A stretch of DNA of 64,000 bases, from positions 524,992 to 588,991 of the forward strand of contig SCQP01000001.1 in assembly GCA_004299485.1 (NCBI GenBank). The letters are read 5' to 3'. How positions within the stretch are numbered: position 1 is the first letter of the stretch; every line of letters starts with the position of its first letter. The translations under genes were made by a program, and so were the position numbers. The notes below the pieces were generated by a model. The model searched no databases and was not told the origin of the DNA. It saw only the letters and a list, made by a program, of their open reading frames with translations. The stretch is from Acidobacteriota bacterium. GTDB taxonomy: Bacteria; Acidobacteriota; Terriglobia; Terriglobales; SCQP01. This document shows, one piece after another, positions 1-9,800 of this stretch.

Positions 1-212
1 TTGTTGCCCTGCAGGGGATGGTCGGGCAGATTGGGCCAGCGCTCGTAGTCAAAATCGTGGAGCAGGCCGGTGAGACCCCAGAGGTCGCGCTCGGCTTCGG
101 GGGCGTACGCACGGCAGCAGGCTTCGACCGCCAGCGCATGTTTGCGCAGGCTTTCCGACTGAGTGTATTCGTGCAGCAGCCCGAGGGCTGCGGTGCGGTC
201 GAGGCCGGCCAT
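1..212 (-). CDS. HD-domain hydrolase, N-terminal part
   Basis: The reverse complement starts with ATG at 212 and is open to the window edge (70 codons seen). It shows an HD-superfamily metal-dependent phosphohydrolase pattern: LRKHALAVEACCRAYA, then GLLHDFDYERWPN, where the HD pair binds metal in this family. The substrate is unknown. The start codon overlaps the nuoB stop (TGATG), so the two are probably co-transcribed. I first expected nuoC here, but the residues do not fit it. The C-terminal part lies outside the window. Confidence 0.75.
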   Translation of the reverse strand, partial: MAGLDRTAALGLLHEYTQSESLRKHALAVEACCRAYAPEAERDLWGLTGLLHDFDYERWPNLPDHPLQGN

Positions 213-766
213 CACGCGAGATTGATGGCTTCCTTGAAGCTGCCGCGCTCGTTTTCGATTTTGCGCTGCAGCATCATGATGGCGTAGATAAGCTGCTCGG
301 GACGGGGCGGGCAGCCGGGCACGTAGACATCCACCGGAATGACCTGGTTGACGCCCTGAATTAGCGCGTAGTTGTTGAACACGCCGCCGGAGGTGGCGCA
401 GGCGCCCATGCTGATGACGTACTTGGGCTCGGGCATCTGCTCATAGAGGTGCTTGATGACCGGGGCCATTTTGCGCGAAACGCGGCCGGCGATGATCATC
501 AGGTCAGACTGACGCGGCGAGGGGCGGAAGACTTCGGCGCCAAAGCGGGCGATGTCGAAGCGCGAGGCCGACATGGACATCATTTCAATCGCGCAGCAGG
601 CGAGGCCGAAGGTCATCGGCCAGATGGAGTTCTTCCGCACCCAGTTGACGGCCTTGTCGAGCGAGGTCAGAACCACACCGTCGGGCTGCTGGTTGCCATA
701 GAAGACCGCACGCGGGCTGTCGTGCGGATCGAGGTTGGTGTAGCGTTCCTGCGCCAAGCTGGGCAT
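212..766 (-). CDS. nuoB: NADH-quinone oxidoreductase subunit B
   Basis: This is the 184-residue complex I subunit that carries the terminal Fe-S cluster N2 in the peripheral arm. Conserved cysteines are visible in [17 protein letters not shown] and VPGCPPRPE. The start is the ATG at 766, because the further upstream reading frame is not NuoB-like. The N-terminal stretch before the conserved core (about 40 residues) and the charged tail [16 protein letters not shown] are ordinary for the family. The next gene downstream is an HD hydrolase, not nuoC, so this copy is detached from a nuo operon or the operon is split. Confidence 0.93.
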   Translation of the reverse strand: MPSLAQERYTNLDPHDSPRAVFYGNQQPDGVVLTSLDKAVNWVRKNSIWPMTFGLACCAIEMMSMSASRFDIARFGAEVFRPSPRQSDLMIIAGRVSRKMAPVIKHLYEQMPEPKYVISMGACATSGGVFNNYALIQGVNQVIPVDVYVPGCPPRPEQLIYAIMMLQRKIENERGSFKEAINLA

Positions 767-926
767 GGTTCTATGTTGGTGCAACTGGCGAAGGTTTGCA
801 AGCTGGTCAACCGGTCGGCTTCTCAGCGGCAGCCGCATACGGTGCGAGCCGTTACGAGCCTGCGTGCGTTCCGGCCCGGCTGAGCCGCTGAATCGCTGAC
901 GACAGAACTGCGATACTCTGGAAAAG

Positions 927-1859
927 ATGTCGGCGATAGTCGAAGTTGAAGACCTGCGCATTAGCTACGGAAAGCTGGAGGCGGTGCGCGGGGTAACATT
1001 TTCCATTCCCGAGCGGACCATCTTTGGGCTGCTGGGGCCGAATGGAGCGGGAAAGACCAGCATTATCGAAATGATCGAGGGGCTGCGCACGCCCGGCGGC
1101 GGCCATGTGCGGGTGTGCGGGCTCCGGCCAATTGAAGATGCGCTGAAGGTGCGCCAGATTCTGGGAGCACAACTGCAGTCCACGTCGCTGCCGGACAAGA
1201 TCCGGGTGCGCGAGGTGTTTGAGCTGTTTGCCAGTTTCTATGCGCACCCGGCGGATGTCGATAAGCTGCTGGACTGGGTCACGCTGCGGCACAAAGGCCG
1301 TTCCTTTTACGACTCGCTGTCGGGTGGCGAGAAACAGCGTGTGGCGCTGGGGCTGGCACTGGTGGGCGATCCGCAGGTGCTGTTTTTGGATGAGCCGACG
1401 ACCGGCCTGGACGCCAAGCTGCGGCGCGAGCTGCATGAGCTGATCCTGCGGATCCGGGCGGAAGGCAAATCGGTGCTGCTGAGCACGCATTACATTGAAG
1501 AAGCCGAGCGGCTGTGCGATCAGGTGGGAATCCTGAGCCAGGGCGAGCTGCATGCCATCGGCGCGCCCAAGCAGCTCATTCTGGAGCACGGCGCCGGCGA
1601 CCGGCTGGAAGTGGCGCTGCGCGACCCGATGGAAATTGCCGAGATGGCGCAGTGCGCGGGCGCGGATGCGGCGCACGCGGTCGAGGGCGACGGCATGGGG
1701 AACGAGTACGTACTGCACGGCCGCAGCGGAGGCAAGATGCTGGCGGCGATCGCTATCCACGCCGACAAGATTGGCAACGAGCTGCTGGAGGCGCGGATCG
1801 CGCATACCACGCTGGAAGATGTGTACCTGAAATTGACCGGACGGAGCATTGGGGAATGA
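927..1859 (+). CDS. ABC transporter ATP-binding protein
   Basis: This 310-residue cytoplasmic ATPase belongs to the CcmA/NodI-like exporter class. The Walker A motif is GPNGAGKT (residues about 36-43), the signature is LSGGEKQR, and Walker B is [12 protein letters not shown] followed by the switch histidine in [15 protein letters not shown]-terminal domain of roughly 90 residues follows the nucleotide-binding domain. Its stop overlaps the start of the permease gene (ATGA at 1856-1859), so the two are translationally coupled and form an ABC-2 exporter. The substrate cannot be read from the sequence. Confidence 0.92.
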   Translation: MSAIVEVEDLRISYGKLEAVRGVTFSIPERTIFGLLGPNGAGKTSIIEMIEGLRTPGGGHVRVCGLRPIEDALKVRQILGAQLQSTSLPDKIRVREVFELFASFYAHPADVDKLLDWVTLRHKGRSFYDSLSGGEKQRVALGLALVGDPQVLFLDEPTTGLDAKLRRELHELILRIRAEGKSVLLSTHYIEEAERLCDQVGILSQGELHAIGAPKQLILEHGAGDRLEVALRDPMEIAEMAQCAGADAAHAVEGDGMGNEYVLHGRSGGKMLAAIAIHADKIGNELLEARIAHTTLEDVYLKLTGRSIGE

Positions 1860-2842
1860 GTACAGCCGGACCGATACAGCCGGAAATGGAGATCGCGCGG
1901 CCCGAGGCCGGCGCCGGGCGGGAGGCCGCGCGCCGGGGGCCAGGCGCGAGTGCGCGCAGCATGTTGCAGATGGCCTGGCTGAACGTGCTGCTGGCCTATC
2001 GCATCCGGATCGCATTCTTTTTTGTCTTTATCTGGCCGATGATGTGGTTCTTCATCTATTTCCTCATCTTCGGCGGGATGAGGCCGCTGGCGGTGGCGGC
2101 GCTATTCGGACCGCTGATCAGCCTGGAAATCATCAGCAACGCACTGTTCGGATTTTCGATGCAGATGGTGACCATGCGCGAGCGCGACATGCTGCGGCGG
2201 TATCATCTGGCGCCCATCAGCGCCACCATCATGGTCGGCAGCCGGATGCTGAGCAGCTATTTGCTGTTCATGCCCGTGGTGGTGCTGCAGTATGTGCTGG
2301 CAGTGTGGTGGTTCCATATGCCGGTGGCCGGCAATCTGCTGGTGCTGTTTATTGTTTTCTCGCTGGCGTTTCTGGCGATCAGCGCCATTGGGTTGATCAT
2401 CGCCTGCGTGGTGGACACGGTGCAGGAAGCGACGGTGTGGAACAATCTGCTGTTTTTTGCGCTGCTGTTCCTGACGGGCACGACGCTGCCGCTGATGCAA
2501 TTGGGCCACTCGATTCAGCGGATCGCGCTCTTCCTGCCACCGACGCTGATGATCTTGTCGAGCGCGTTTGTGATGCTGGGCGGGACGGGGTTTGGCGCCA
2601 ATTGGCCGGAACTGTTCGGGTTGCTGATCATTATGCTGGCGTGCTGGGCGCTGGGCGTCGCGCTGTTTCGCTGGGAGAAAGAGAAAAAGACCAACCGGCG
2701 GGATCGCCTGCGGGCGGCGCTGGCGCTGATTCCGATTCTGGCGGTGGGCTTGTGGCTGAATACCTCACCGGGATTTCAGCGCGTCTATCAGACTTATATG
2801 CAGCAGTCGGCGGCGGCGTTCAACGCGGCGGTGAAGAAGTAG
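1856..2842 (+). CDS. ABC-2 type transporter permease
   Basis: This is a 328-residue integral membrane protein. About 40 charged and Ala-rich residues precede six hydrophobic segments (for example FFFVFIWPMMWFFIYFLIF and LLVLFIVFSLAFLAISAIGL). It has the ABC-2 membrane fold typical of drug, lipid or polysaccharide exporters and pairs with the ATPase that overlaps it by 4 nt. The ATG at 1856 was chosen because of that overlap. The spacer just after the stop is a tandem heptamer array. Confidence 0.88.
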   Translation: MSTAGPIQPEMEIARPEAGAGREAARRGPGASARSMLQMAWLNVLLAYRIRIAFFFVFIWPMMWFFIYFLIFGGMRPLAVAALFGPLISLEIISNALFGFSMQMVTMRERDMLRRYHLAPISATIMVGSRMLSSYLLFMPVVVLQYVLAVWWFHMPVAGNLLVLFIVFSLAFLAISAIGLIIACVVDTVQEATVWNNLLFFALLFLTGTTLPLMQLGHSIQRIALFLPPTLMILSSAFVMLGGTGFGANWPELFGLLIIMLACWALGVALFRWEKEKKTNRRDRLRAALALIPILAVGLWLNTSPGFQRVYQTYMQQSAAAFNAAVKK

Positions 2843-2870
2843 TTCACAGCTTACAGTTCACAGTTCACAG
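2843..2870 (+). repeat. tandem heptamer array TTCACAG
   Basis: Four 7-nt units follow the permease stop directly: TTCACAG, CTTACAG, TTCACAG, TTCACAG. Read as CAGTTCA, the unit matches the array at 23591-23625. It lies in a 176-nt spacer that otherwise shows nothing I recognise. Confidence 0.85.
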
Positions 2871-3018
2871 TTGAAGGCTCAGGGGGCCGAGACAAGAGGG
2901 GCCGCTTTTTGGGTATTCGTGTGCTCACCTGAGGGAAGCAGGCTTCTCCGGCCGATCGGGAAATTGAGCGAAAGGCGCGGGGGCGGGAGTGGCATGCGGT
3001 TTGCGGAGGCAAACAGGC

Positions 3019-3642
3019 ATGGGAGCGACGTTTAGTTACGGCGACGCGGTGGGGGCAGGAGCCAGGTGGGAGTGGGAGCTGTGGGCACGGGTGAGCAGTG
3101 TGGTGCTGGCAGGGGTGGGGCTGGTGGTGCTGAGCCCAGTGCTGGCCTTGATTGCGGTGGCAATCCGGTGGGAGTCCGACGGCGGCGTAATCTACAGGCA
3201 GGCGAGGGTGGGGCGAGATGGACGGCTGTTTGTAATGCTCAAGTTCCGGTCGATGCGGGCAGGTGCGGAGCAGGAGACCGGGCCGGTGTGGGCGGCGGAG
3301 GATGATGAGCGCGTGACGCGGGTGGGGTGGTGGCTGCGACGGCTGCATCTGGATGAGCTGCCGCAACTGTGGAACGTGCTCCTGGGGGACATGAACCTGA
3401 TCGGACCGAGGCCGGAGCGGCCGGAATTTGTGGAGGAGTTTCGGCGAAGGATTCCGGGCTACGCGCTGCGTCACCAGGTGCGGCCGGGGATGACGGGCTG
3501 GGCACAGGTCAAGATCGGCTACGGGGTTGGGGTCGCCGGAGCGCAAGCGAAGCTGAAGTACGACCTGGAGTATCTACGACGGCGGTCGCTGAGGTTGGAC
3601 TTGCGTATTCTGGCGGAAACCATGCGAGTCGTGGCACGCTAG
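3019..3642 (+). CDS. bacterial sugar transferase (polyprenyl-phosphate sugar-1-P transferase)
   Basis: This 207-residue protein initiates exopolysaccharide or O-antigen synthesis by moving a sugar-1-phosphate onto undecaprenyl phosphate at the inner membrane. One N-terminal membrane segment (VSSVVLAGVGLVVLSPVLAL) precedes the catalytic region, with VIYRQARVGRDG, KFRSMR, RRLHLDELPQLWNVLLGDM and IGPRPERPEF, all classic for the WbaP/WcaJ catalytic domain. It is the short form, without the extra N-terminal membrane domain. The ATG at 3019 is preferred over an upstream ATG because GGAGG lies 9 nt before it. The next gene, a sugar epimerase, supports a polysaccharide role. Confidence 0.92.
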   Translation: MGATFSYGDAVGAGARWEWELWARVSSVVLAGVGLVVLSPVLALIAVAIRWESDGGVIYRQARVGRDGRLFVMLKFRSMRAGAEQETGPVWAAEDDERVTRVGWWLRRLHLDELPQLWNVLLGDMNLIGPRPERPEFVEEFRRRIPGYALRHQVRPGMTGWAQVKIGYGVGVAGAQAKLKYDLEYLRRRSLRLDLRILAETMRVVAR

Positions 3643-3651
3643 AGTCACGGT

Positions 3652-4617
3652 ATGCGCGCAACTTATCTGGTGACGGGGGTGGCCGGGTTCATTGGGTCGG
3701 CGTTGGCGGCGGCACTGCTCGAGCGCGGCGAGCGGGTGCGCGGCATCGATAATTTCGCCACCGGGAAACGCGAGAATCTGGAGCGGTGCCGCGGCATCGA
3801 GTTCATCGAAGGCGATGTGGCGGATCCGGCGGAGGCACGGCGGGCGTGCGCGAGCGTGGGGGTGGTCTTTCACGAAGCAGCGATTCCGAGCGTGCCGCGC
3901 TCGGTAGCCGAGCCGCTGGAGAACAACCGGGCCAACCTCGACGCTACGGTGAACCTGCTGGTGGAGGCGCGCGCGGCGGGCGTGGAGCGGTTCATTTATG
4001 CAGCTTCGTCGGCGGCGTATGGGAATGATCCGGCGCTGCCTAAGCACGAAGACATGACGCCGGCGCCGTTGTCGCCGTATGCGGCGGCGAAAGTGGCGGG
4101 GGAGCATTATCTGGCGGCGTTTCACGCCTCCTATGGGCTGACGACGGTGAGCCTGAGGTACTTCAATGTCTTTGGACCCTATCAGGATGCGAACAGCCCG
4201 TATTCGGGGGTGTTGGCGCGCTTCATCCACGCCATGCTCGCAGGAAGCACGCCGCAAGTCTTCGGCGATGGGGAGCAGAGCCGGGATTTCGTCTACATCG
4301 ATAACGTGGTCGCCGCCAATTTACTCGCCGCTGATGCAGCGGCGGAGCGCGTCGGCGGGCAGACGATAAACGTCGGCATGGGCGAACGGATCTCGCTCAA
4401 CCAGATACTGGAGCTGCTGCGGCCGATGACCGGCTGCGCGGGTGAGGTGCGGTACGGAGCAGAACGGGCCGGCGACGTGAGGCACTCGGTGGCGGACATC
4501 AGCCGCTCGCAGGAACTGCTGGGGTTCCGGCCGCAGGTCAGCTTTGCCGAAGGACTAAAGCGTACGGTCGCCTGGTATCGTCAGGCAACCGTCGTGGCGG
4601 CGCGGAATTCTTCGTAG
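3652..4617 (+). CDS. NAD-dependent UDP-sugar epimerase
   Basis: This is a 321-residue extended short-chain dehydrogenase of the UDP-glucose/UDP-GlcNAc 4-epimerase group. The N-terminal Rossmann motif is VTGVAGFIGSALA, the catalytic Ser region is AASSAAYG, and YAAAK supplies the catalytic Tyr and Lys. The segments SLRYFNVFGPYQDANSPYSGV and FGDGEQSRDFVYIDNV resemble the WbpP/VipB-type epimerases. It starts 10 nt after the sugar transferase stop and probably supplies an activated sugar to the same pathway. The 3' end overlaps the convergent ABC-F gene by 37 nt. The exact substrate is not predictable. Confidence 0.9.
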   Translation: MRATYLVTGVAGFIGSALAAALLERGERVRGIDNFATGKRENLERCRGIEFIEGDVADPAEARRACASVGVVFHEAAIPSVPRSVAEPLENNRANLDATVNLLVEARAAGVERFIYAASSAAYGNDPALPKHEDMTPAPLSPYAAAKVAGEHYLAAFHASYGLTTVSLRYFNVFGPYQDANSPYSGVLARFIHAMLAGSTPQVFGDGEQSRDFVYIDNVVAANLLAADAAAERVGGQTINVGMGERISLNQILELLRPMTGCAGEVRYGAERAGDVRHSVADISRSQELLGFRPQVSFAEGLKRTVAWYRQATVVAARNSS

Positions 4618-6164
4618 CTGCCTTTGAATTCTTCGATTTGACCGCTGCCGGCGTGCCAGATGCGGCTGGCGACTTCATCGACCAGGTCGTGGTCGTGGCT
4701 GACGAGAATCACCGAGCCGGAATAACGCTGCAGGGCGAGGTTGAGGGCGTTGATGGACTCCAGATCGAGATGGTTGGTGGGCTCATCGAGGATCAGCAGA
4801 TTGGGCTGCTGGAGCATGAGCTTGCAAAACAGCAGACGGGCGGTTTCTCCGCCCGATAAAACGGCCACGGATTTGTCGCCGTCTTCCCGCTTGAACAACA
4901 TTTGACCCAGCAGGCCGCGGATTTGCTCCTGCGGCGCGTCCGGATCCCATTGCGTCAGCCAGTGGAAGGCGGATTCGGTGCCCGTAACTTCGGCGCCGGC
5001 ATCCTGAGGAAAGTAGCCGATCTGGACTTCATGGCCCCAGCGGACCGTGCCGGAATCACGGAAGCCGTTGTCTTCGAGCAGGCAACGCAGCAGCGTGGTC
5101 TTGCCGGCGCCGTTGCGGCCGAGGATGGCGATTTTTTCACCGCGCATCACTTGCGCGCCGAAGCCGCTAAAAATTGGGCGGCCGCCGTAGCTCTTGGCGA
5201 GGCCTTCGCATTCGAGAACGGTCTTGCCGGAGGGGCGGCGCTGTTCAAAGCGGATGTAGGGGCGGGCGATGTTGGAGCGGGCCAGGTCGGTGACCTGCAG
5301 ACGCTCGACTTCCTTGCGGCGGGATTGCACCTGCGAGGAGCGTGTGCCCGCCGAAAAGCGGGCGATAAAGTCGTTGAGTTGGGCGATTTTCTTTTCGCGC
5401 TGGACGTTTTCGGACTCCAGGCGCGAGCGAATCTGGGTTTTGGCCAGCACCATATCGTCGTAGCCGCCGGTGTAGGTGATGATGGTCTGGTAGTCGATGT
5501 CGGCGATGTGGGTGCAGACGCGGTTGAGGAAATGGCGGTCGTGGGAGATCACCACCAGCGCGCCATCGTAGCGCAGCAGAAAATTCTGCAGCCACTCGAT
5601 GGAGTCAAGATCGAGGTGGTTAGTGGGCTCGTCGAGGAGCAGCGCCTGGGGATGGCCGAACAGCGCCTGGGCGAGCAGGACGCGGACTTTTTCGCCGCCC
5701 TGGAGCTCGCGCATGGGGCGCTCGTGCAGGGGCGCGGCGACATCCAGGCCTTCGAGCAGCACGGCAGCGTCACTTTCGGCGGCATAGCCGTCTTCTTCGC
5801 CGACGATGCCCTCGAGCTCGCCGAGGCGCATGCCGTCGGCATCGCTCATCTCCGGTTTGGCGTAGATTTGCTCACGCTCCTCCAGGGCTGCCCAGAGGCG
5901 GCGGTTGCCCATGATGACGGTATCGAGGGCACGGTAGGCATCGAAGGCAAACTGATCCTGGCGCAGCACGCCGAGACGTTCGGGGCGGGTCACGCTGCCT
6001 TGCTGGGGCTCGTTTTCCCCAGACAAAAGGCGCATGAAGGTGGTCTTACCGGCGCCATTGGGGCCCGTCAAGCCATAGCGCCGCCCGGCGGTAAAGCTGG
6101 TGGAGACGTCTTCGAACAATATCTTCGCGCCGAAGCGCACGGTTACCTGAGAGACAGAAAGCAT
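4581..6164 (-). CDS. ABC-F family ATPase (YbiT-like)
   Basis: This 527-residue soluble protein has two tandem ATPase domains and no membrane segments. Both Walker A motifs ([16 protein letters not shown]) and both DEPTNHLDL Walker B motifs are intact. The first signature reads LQGGEKVR instead of LSGG, and the second is LSGGETAR. A charged linker containing QREKKIAQLNDFIARFSAG joins the domains, as in ABC-F translation factors that act at the ribosomal E site. The length and linker fit the YbiT subgroup better than EttA or Uup. It is transcribed convergently with the epimerase. Confidence 0.92.
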   Translation of the reverse strand: MLSVSQVTVRFGAKILFEDVSTSFTAGRRYGLTGPNGAGKTTFMRLLSGENEPQQGSVTRPERLGVLRQDQFAFDAYRALDTVIMGNRRLWAALEEREQIYAKPEMSDADGMRLGELEGIVGEEDGYAAESDAAVLLEGLDVAAPLHERPMRELQGGEKVRVLLAQALFGHPQALLLDEPTNHLDLDSIEWLQNFLLRYDGALVVISHDRHFLNRVCTHIADIDYQTIITYTGGYDDMVLAKTQIRSRLESENVQREKKIAQLNDFIARFSAGTRSSQVQSRRKEVERLQVTDLARSNIARPYIRFEQRRPSGKTVLECEGLAKSYGGRPIFSGFGAQVMRGEKIAILGRNGAGKTTLLRCLLEDNGFRDSGTVRWGHEVQIGYFPQDAGAEVTGTESAFHWLTQWDPDAPQEQIRGLLGQMLFKREDGDKSVAVLSGGETARLLFCKLMLQQPNLLILDEPTNHLDLESINALNLALQRYSGSVILVSHDHDLVDEVASRIWHAGSGQIEEFKGSYEEFRAATTVA

Positions 6165-6265
6165 GGTTCTCTTTTCACGATAGCATCCCGCGTGGCGGCG
6201 GCGGGCGGATCGGGAGTTGCTGGTAAACTAGGAGCACTGGGGGAAAGTCTTCGTGTGGAGGACGC

Positions 6266-6790
6266 ATGACCCAAGGCAAGGCGCAGGCCCCGCAGAGGGT
6301 CCGCTATCTGTTTGGTGAATTCCGCTTGTGTCCCGAGGAGCGGCGGCTGTGGCGGGGCGATCAGGGGGTCGCCATCAGCCCGCGGGCGCTGGACCTGCTC
6401 ATTGCGCTGGTACGCGCAGCCGGACAGGTACTCGAGCGTGAAGCGCTGCTCGCCTCGGTATGGGCGGGACTCAACGTTTCTGATTCCAATCTCACGGTCG
6501 GCATTTGCACGCTGCGGCACGCTCTGGGCGATGCCGAGCACTATATTGCCACCATCCCCGGACGCGGGTATCAGTTCACGGTGCCCGTGCGCGTCGAGGC
6601 AACAGCGCTGGCCGCGGTGGGCCCGGAAGGGACCTTGCGCGTGACGGTGGAGCTGCTTCGCCCGGATGAGAGCGTGGCCTGGGCCGGATCGCGGCAATGG
6701 CCGGCCGCGAGCGGAGTTCCCGTAGAGGGCCACATCGCGACCTCTCTCACCTCCTGGCTGGCATCGGCGTTGAGCACCTCACGGGAATAA
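6266..6790 (+). CDS. winged-helix (OmpR/CadC-type) DNA-binding protein
   Basis: This is a 174-residue protein. Residues about 10-105 form a trans_reg_C winged helix: FGEFRLCPEERRLWRGDQ, SPRALDLLIALV, and the recognition region SDSNLTVGICTLRHALGD, ending in the wing motif IPGRGYQFTVPV. There is no receiver domain and no membrane segment. Family members in these bacteria often continue into long TPR or propeller domains, while this one stops after about 70 more residues and may be a shortened form. GGAGG lies 6 nt before the ATG. Its target is unknown. Confidence 0.85.
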   Translation: MTQGKAQAPQRVRYLFGEFRLCPEERRLWRGDQGVAISPRALDLLIALVRAAGQVLEREALLASVWAGLNVSDSNLTVGICTLRHALGDAEHYIATIPGRGYQFTVPVRVEATALAAVGPEGTLRVTVELLRPDESVAWAGSRQWPAASGVPVEGHIATSLTSWLASALSTSRE

Positions 6791-6796
6791 TGTCAT

Positions 6797-6827
6797 AAAA
6801 AAGGCGGCGGCGCCGAGCGCCGCCGCC
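6797..6827 (-). terminator. Rho-independent terminator of the TonB receptor gene
   Basis: On the minus strand a perfect 10-bp GC stem (6818-6827 pairing with 6803-6812) with a 5-nt loop is followed by six T residues (complement of 6797-6802). It sits 23 nt past the receptor stop. It also follows the plus-strand regulator, but there is no T-run on that side. Confidence 0.85.
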
Positions 6828-6850
6828 GGAGGGTTGCATGAGGGCCGTCC

Positions 6851-9800
6851 TCAGAAAGTAACTTTGAAGACGAGCTGAACGGTACGGCCGCCGTGAACGC
6901 TGGTGGAATCTACGGCCTGATAGGCGTGGGTGATCTGGCCGAAGTTCTGGCTGCCGCGGCCGGTAAGGGCGCGGCCGGCGGTGCCAAAGGTGGAGGCGGA
7001 GCCGGTCCAGAAGAAGTTGGCGTTGTTGAAGGCATCCAGGAACTGGACCTGGAGTTGGGTGCCAATGCGCTCGGTAACCTGAGTGTTCTTGACTAAGGAC
7101 AGATCGGGCAAAAAGAAAGGCGCGTCATAAAGAAACACGCGCGAGCACATGCCGCCCGCGGTCCCGCAGGGGCCAAGGGCGCTGGTGTTGACGGCGCCAG
7201 TGGACGTGCTTAGGAACTTCTGCGGGAAGTACCAGACGGCGCCGGGAGCGGGCGAGGTGGTCTTATAGACGCCCAACTGGCTCTGCAGGTCCTGGACCGA
7301 CATGCCGTGCAGAACCGCGCCGGCATCCTCGTTGTTGAACGTCTGGTAGCCGCCGGTGAGCAGGCCGGGACGGCCGCTTTGCAGGAGGATATTGGAATCG
7401 AAGTCCCAGCCGCCAATCAGGTCATTGACCCAGCCGGAAGCACCCGAGCCCCAGCGTTCGCCGCGGCCGAAGGGCAGCTCCCAGAGGGAATAGAACTTGA
7501 AGGCGTTGCGGATATCGAAGGGCGCCGGACCTTTCATCAGGCTGGGGTCGCGCAAGGTTATTTCATCGACGTAGTTGGTGCCGTTGCGCTGCCAGTCATT
7601 GGTAAGGCTGTGGCTGAGGGTGTAGCTGGCGTTCAGTGTGAGGCCGTGGATGGGACGGCGGCGCAGAATAATCATCAGGCCGTTATAGGTGGACTGGAGA
7701 CCATTGCGCAGGTAGTAGGCGCCGCCCAAAGCATCCGGGTTCACCGTGAAAAGGTTGCTGGGGTAGCCGTTGCTCGAAAATTGTTGCCAGTAGGTGTAGT
7801 CGGTGGCCAGCGAAGTAGCAAACGCGCCAGCCTGTCCGGTTTGCAGGTCGTTGATGAACCGGCCGTTGGAAAAGCCGGCGGCTCGCTGCGAGGCGGCGCC
7901 GGTATTGGCGCCCGGCGAATTGAAGGCCGCGCTCATGATCGGCACCGCCGTCTGGCCGGGCAGGCCGAGGTTGGCGAAGCTGGGGCTCTGGCTGCAGGTG
8001 GTGTTCGCCATGCAAGCCTTGAGGTTGGCCGAGGCGTTGTTGAACTCATTGAGAAAGTTCAATGAACCGGGCTGGAAGATGTTGACCTCGTTCATATTCA
8101 ACTGCTGATAGAGGCCGACACCATGATTGCCAATGTAGCGGACCTCGAGGGCGGTGTGCGGCCCGAGAGAGCGCTGAATGCCGGCGGTCCAGCTCTCCAC
8201 GTAGGGCATATGGAGGTTGGGGTCAAAGACGTTGACGTTGTTGGCCGCGGAGTTGGGCTGCAGGGCGAAGTGGTTGGTGAACGACGACGGCGTCTGCACC
8301 AGCGGCAGGTTGCCGAGCGTACTACCGATAGCAATGCTGCCCGCCTTGTACTGGCCGGCGCCGGTCACCGCAGATGAGGCAAAGGCAAACTGCTGGCCGG
8401 TATAGCCAGGATTGCTGCCGCCGACGTACTGGAAGTTCTCCAGACCCTCGCGGGAGTAAGCGAGGGAGTATCCGGCGCGCAGCACGGTGTCACCGCTGTT
8501 GCCGAACAGCCCACCCTGAGGTTCCCAGGCGACACCGATGCTGGGCGCAAAACCCTTGTACCAGTTTTTGTACCACTTGTGATTGAGATCATTAGTAAAA
8601 CTGGGGGTGGCGCCGGTCAGGGTGCCGGGCTGGAAGAGGTTGCCCGCCCCGGAAATGCCGTAGACCGCGCCGGGACCGCCATCGACGGCGAAGTACTCGT
8701 TGTAATCGTCAACCGGAACTCCCTCGAACTGCCAGCGCAAACCGTAGTTCAGCGTCAGGTTGGGGCGGATGCGCCAGCTATCGGTGCCATAGAAACCCAA
8801 GTCCGTCTGGTGTATCTTCTGGACTTCGGGAATGCCGGTGACGAACTGCCGCTTGGCCGGGTCGAGTGCAACACTGCCACTGTAGCTGGTGACGTTGCCG
8901 CTGAGCAGGCCGTAAATGTCCTGCGCGGCGCCGAGGTCGGAGGAGTTGATGCCCGGCAGGTTGCTGGTGTTGAAAAATGAGGTCATGGGCTCGGAGCCGC
9001 TCCAGCCCAGATTCACCCCGGCCACCACATTGCCCGAATCCTGTTCGGCGTAGCGGGCGCGGGTGACCGTCATGCCGTAGGTCATGTTGTGATTGCCATG
9101 CACCCAGGCCAGCGTATCGATTAATTGATAGACGTTGTCCCAATTGCTGCTGGGACCATAACCCAGGTAGGGATCGGTGACCTCGCTGGGAGTAATTGGC
9201 TGCATGCGGACACTGCCCAAATTGGTTTGGATGACCGGGTACAGCGAAGTGGTCTGTTTATAACCGAAGATGGACGGGCTGTTCTGAAAGCCGACGCGGA
9301 GCTCGTTGTTTATGGTGGGAGCCAACTGCCAACGCCAGGCGCCCGCCCAGATGGCGCGATCGGCGCCATAGCCGTACTGATTGGCGGCAAACGGTGCGAC
9401 CGGATAACTGGAGCCGCCGCCGTTCAGGTCATCGGGATAGATGATGAGGCGGCTGAGGTGCCAGTCGAACTCGAGCGAATTGCTGCTGTTGATGTTGTAG
9501 TCGATACGCAGATCGGGATTTTCCTGCAGGTTACTACCGGTCAGCGGGAACGCCAGCGACTCCTGATAGGTACTGGGCGGGGTGGTCAACGTCTCGCCCG
9601 GCGCCAGCGTAGCGGCGGCGCTCAACATCTTGGAGACGAAGGGATCTTCCGTGATCGGGGCGTTGCCGCCATTGGCGTTGTTGTAGGCGTTGGCCATGGC
9701 GTACAGGTTGGCCTGGCAAGCGGTGCCTTGACAGGTCACCCACGAGGGTGTGGAGGAAGGCGCCGTAGCGGCAGTGTAGTCAAACAGACCCTTCTGCGCA

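Noticed and set aside
1..212. nuoC expected next to nuoB
   Set aside because: The translation shows an HD-domain pattern and not the NuoC fold.
4902..6269. 455-codon plus-strand ORF opposite the ABC-F gene
   Set aside because: The minus-strand frame has both Walker A and signature motifs; the plus frame has none.
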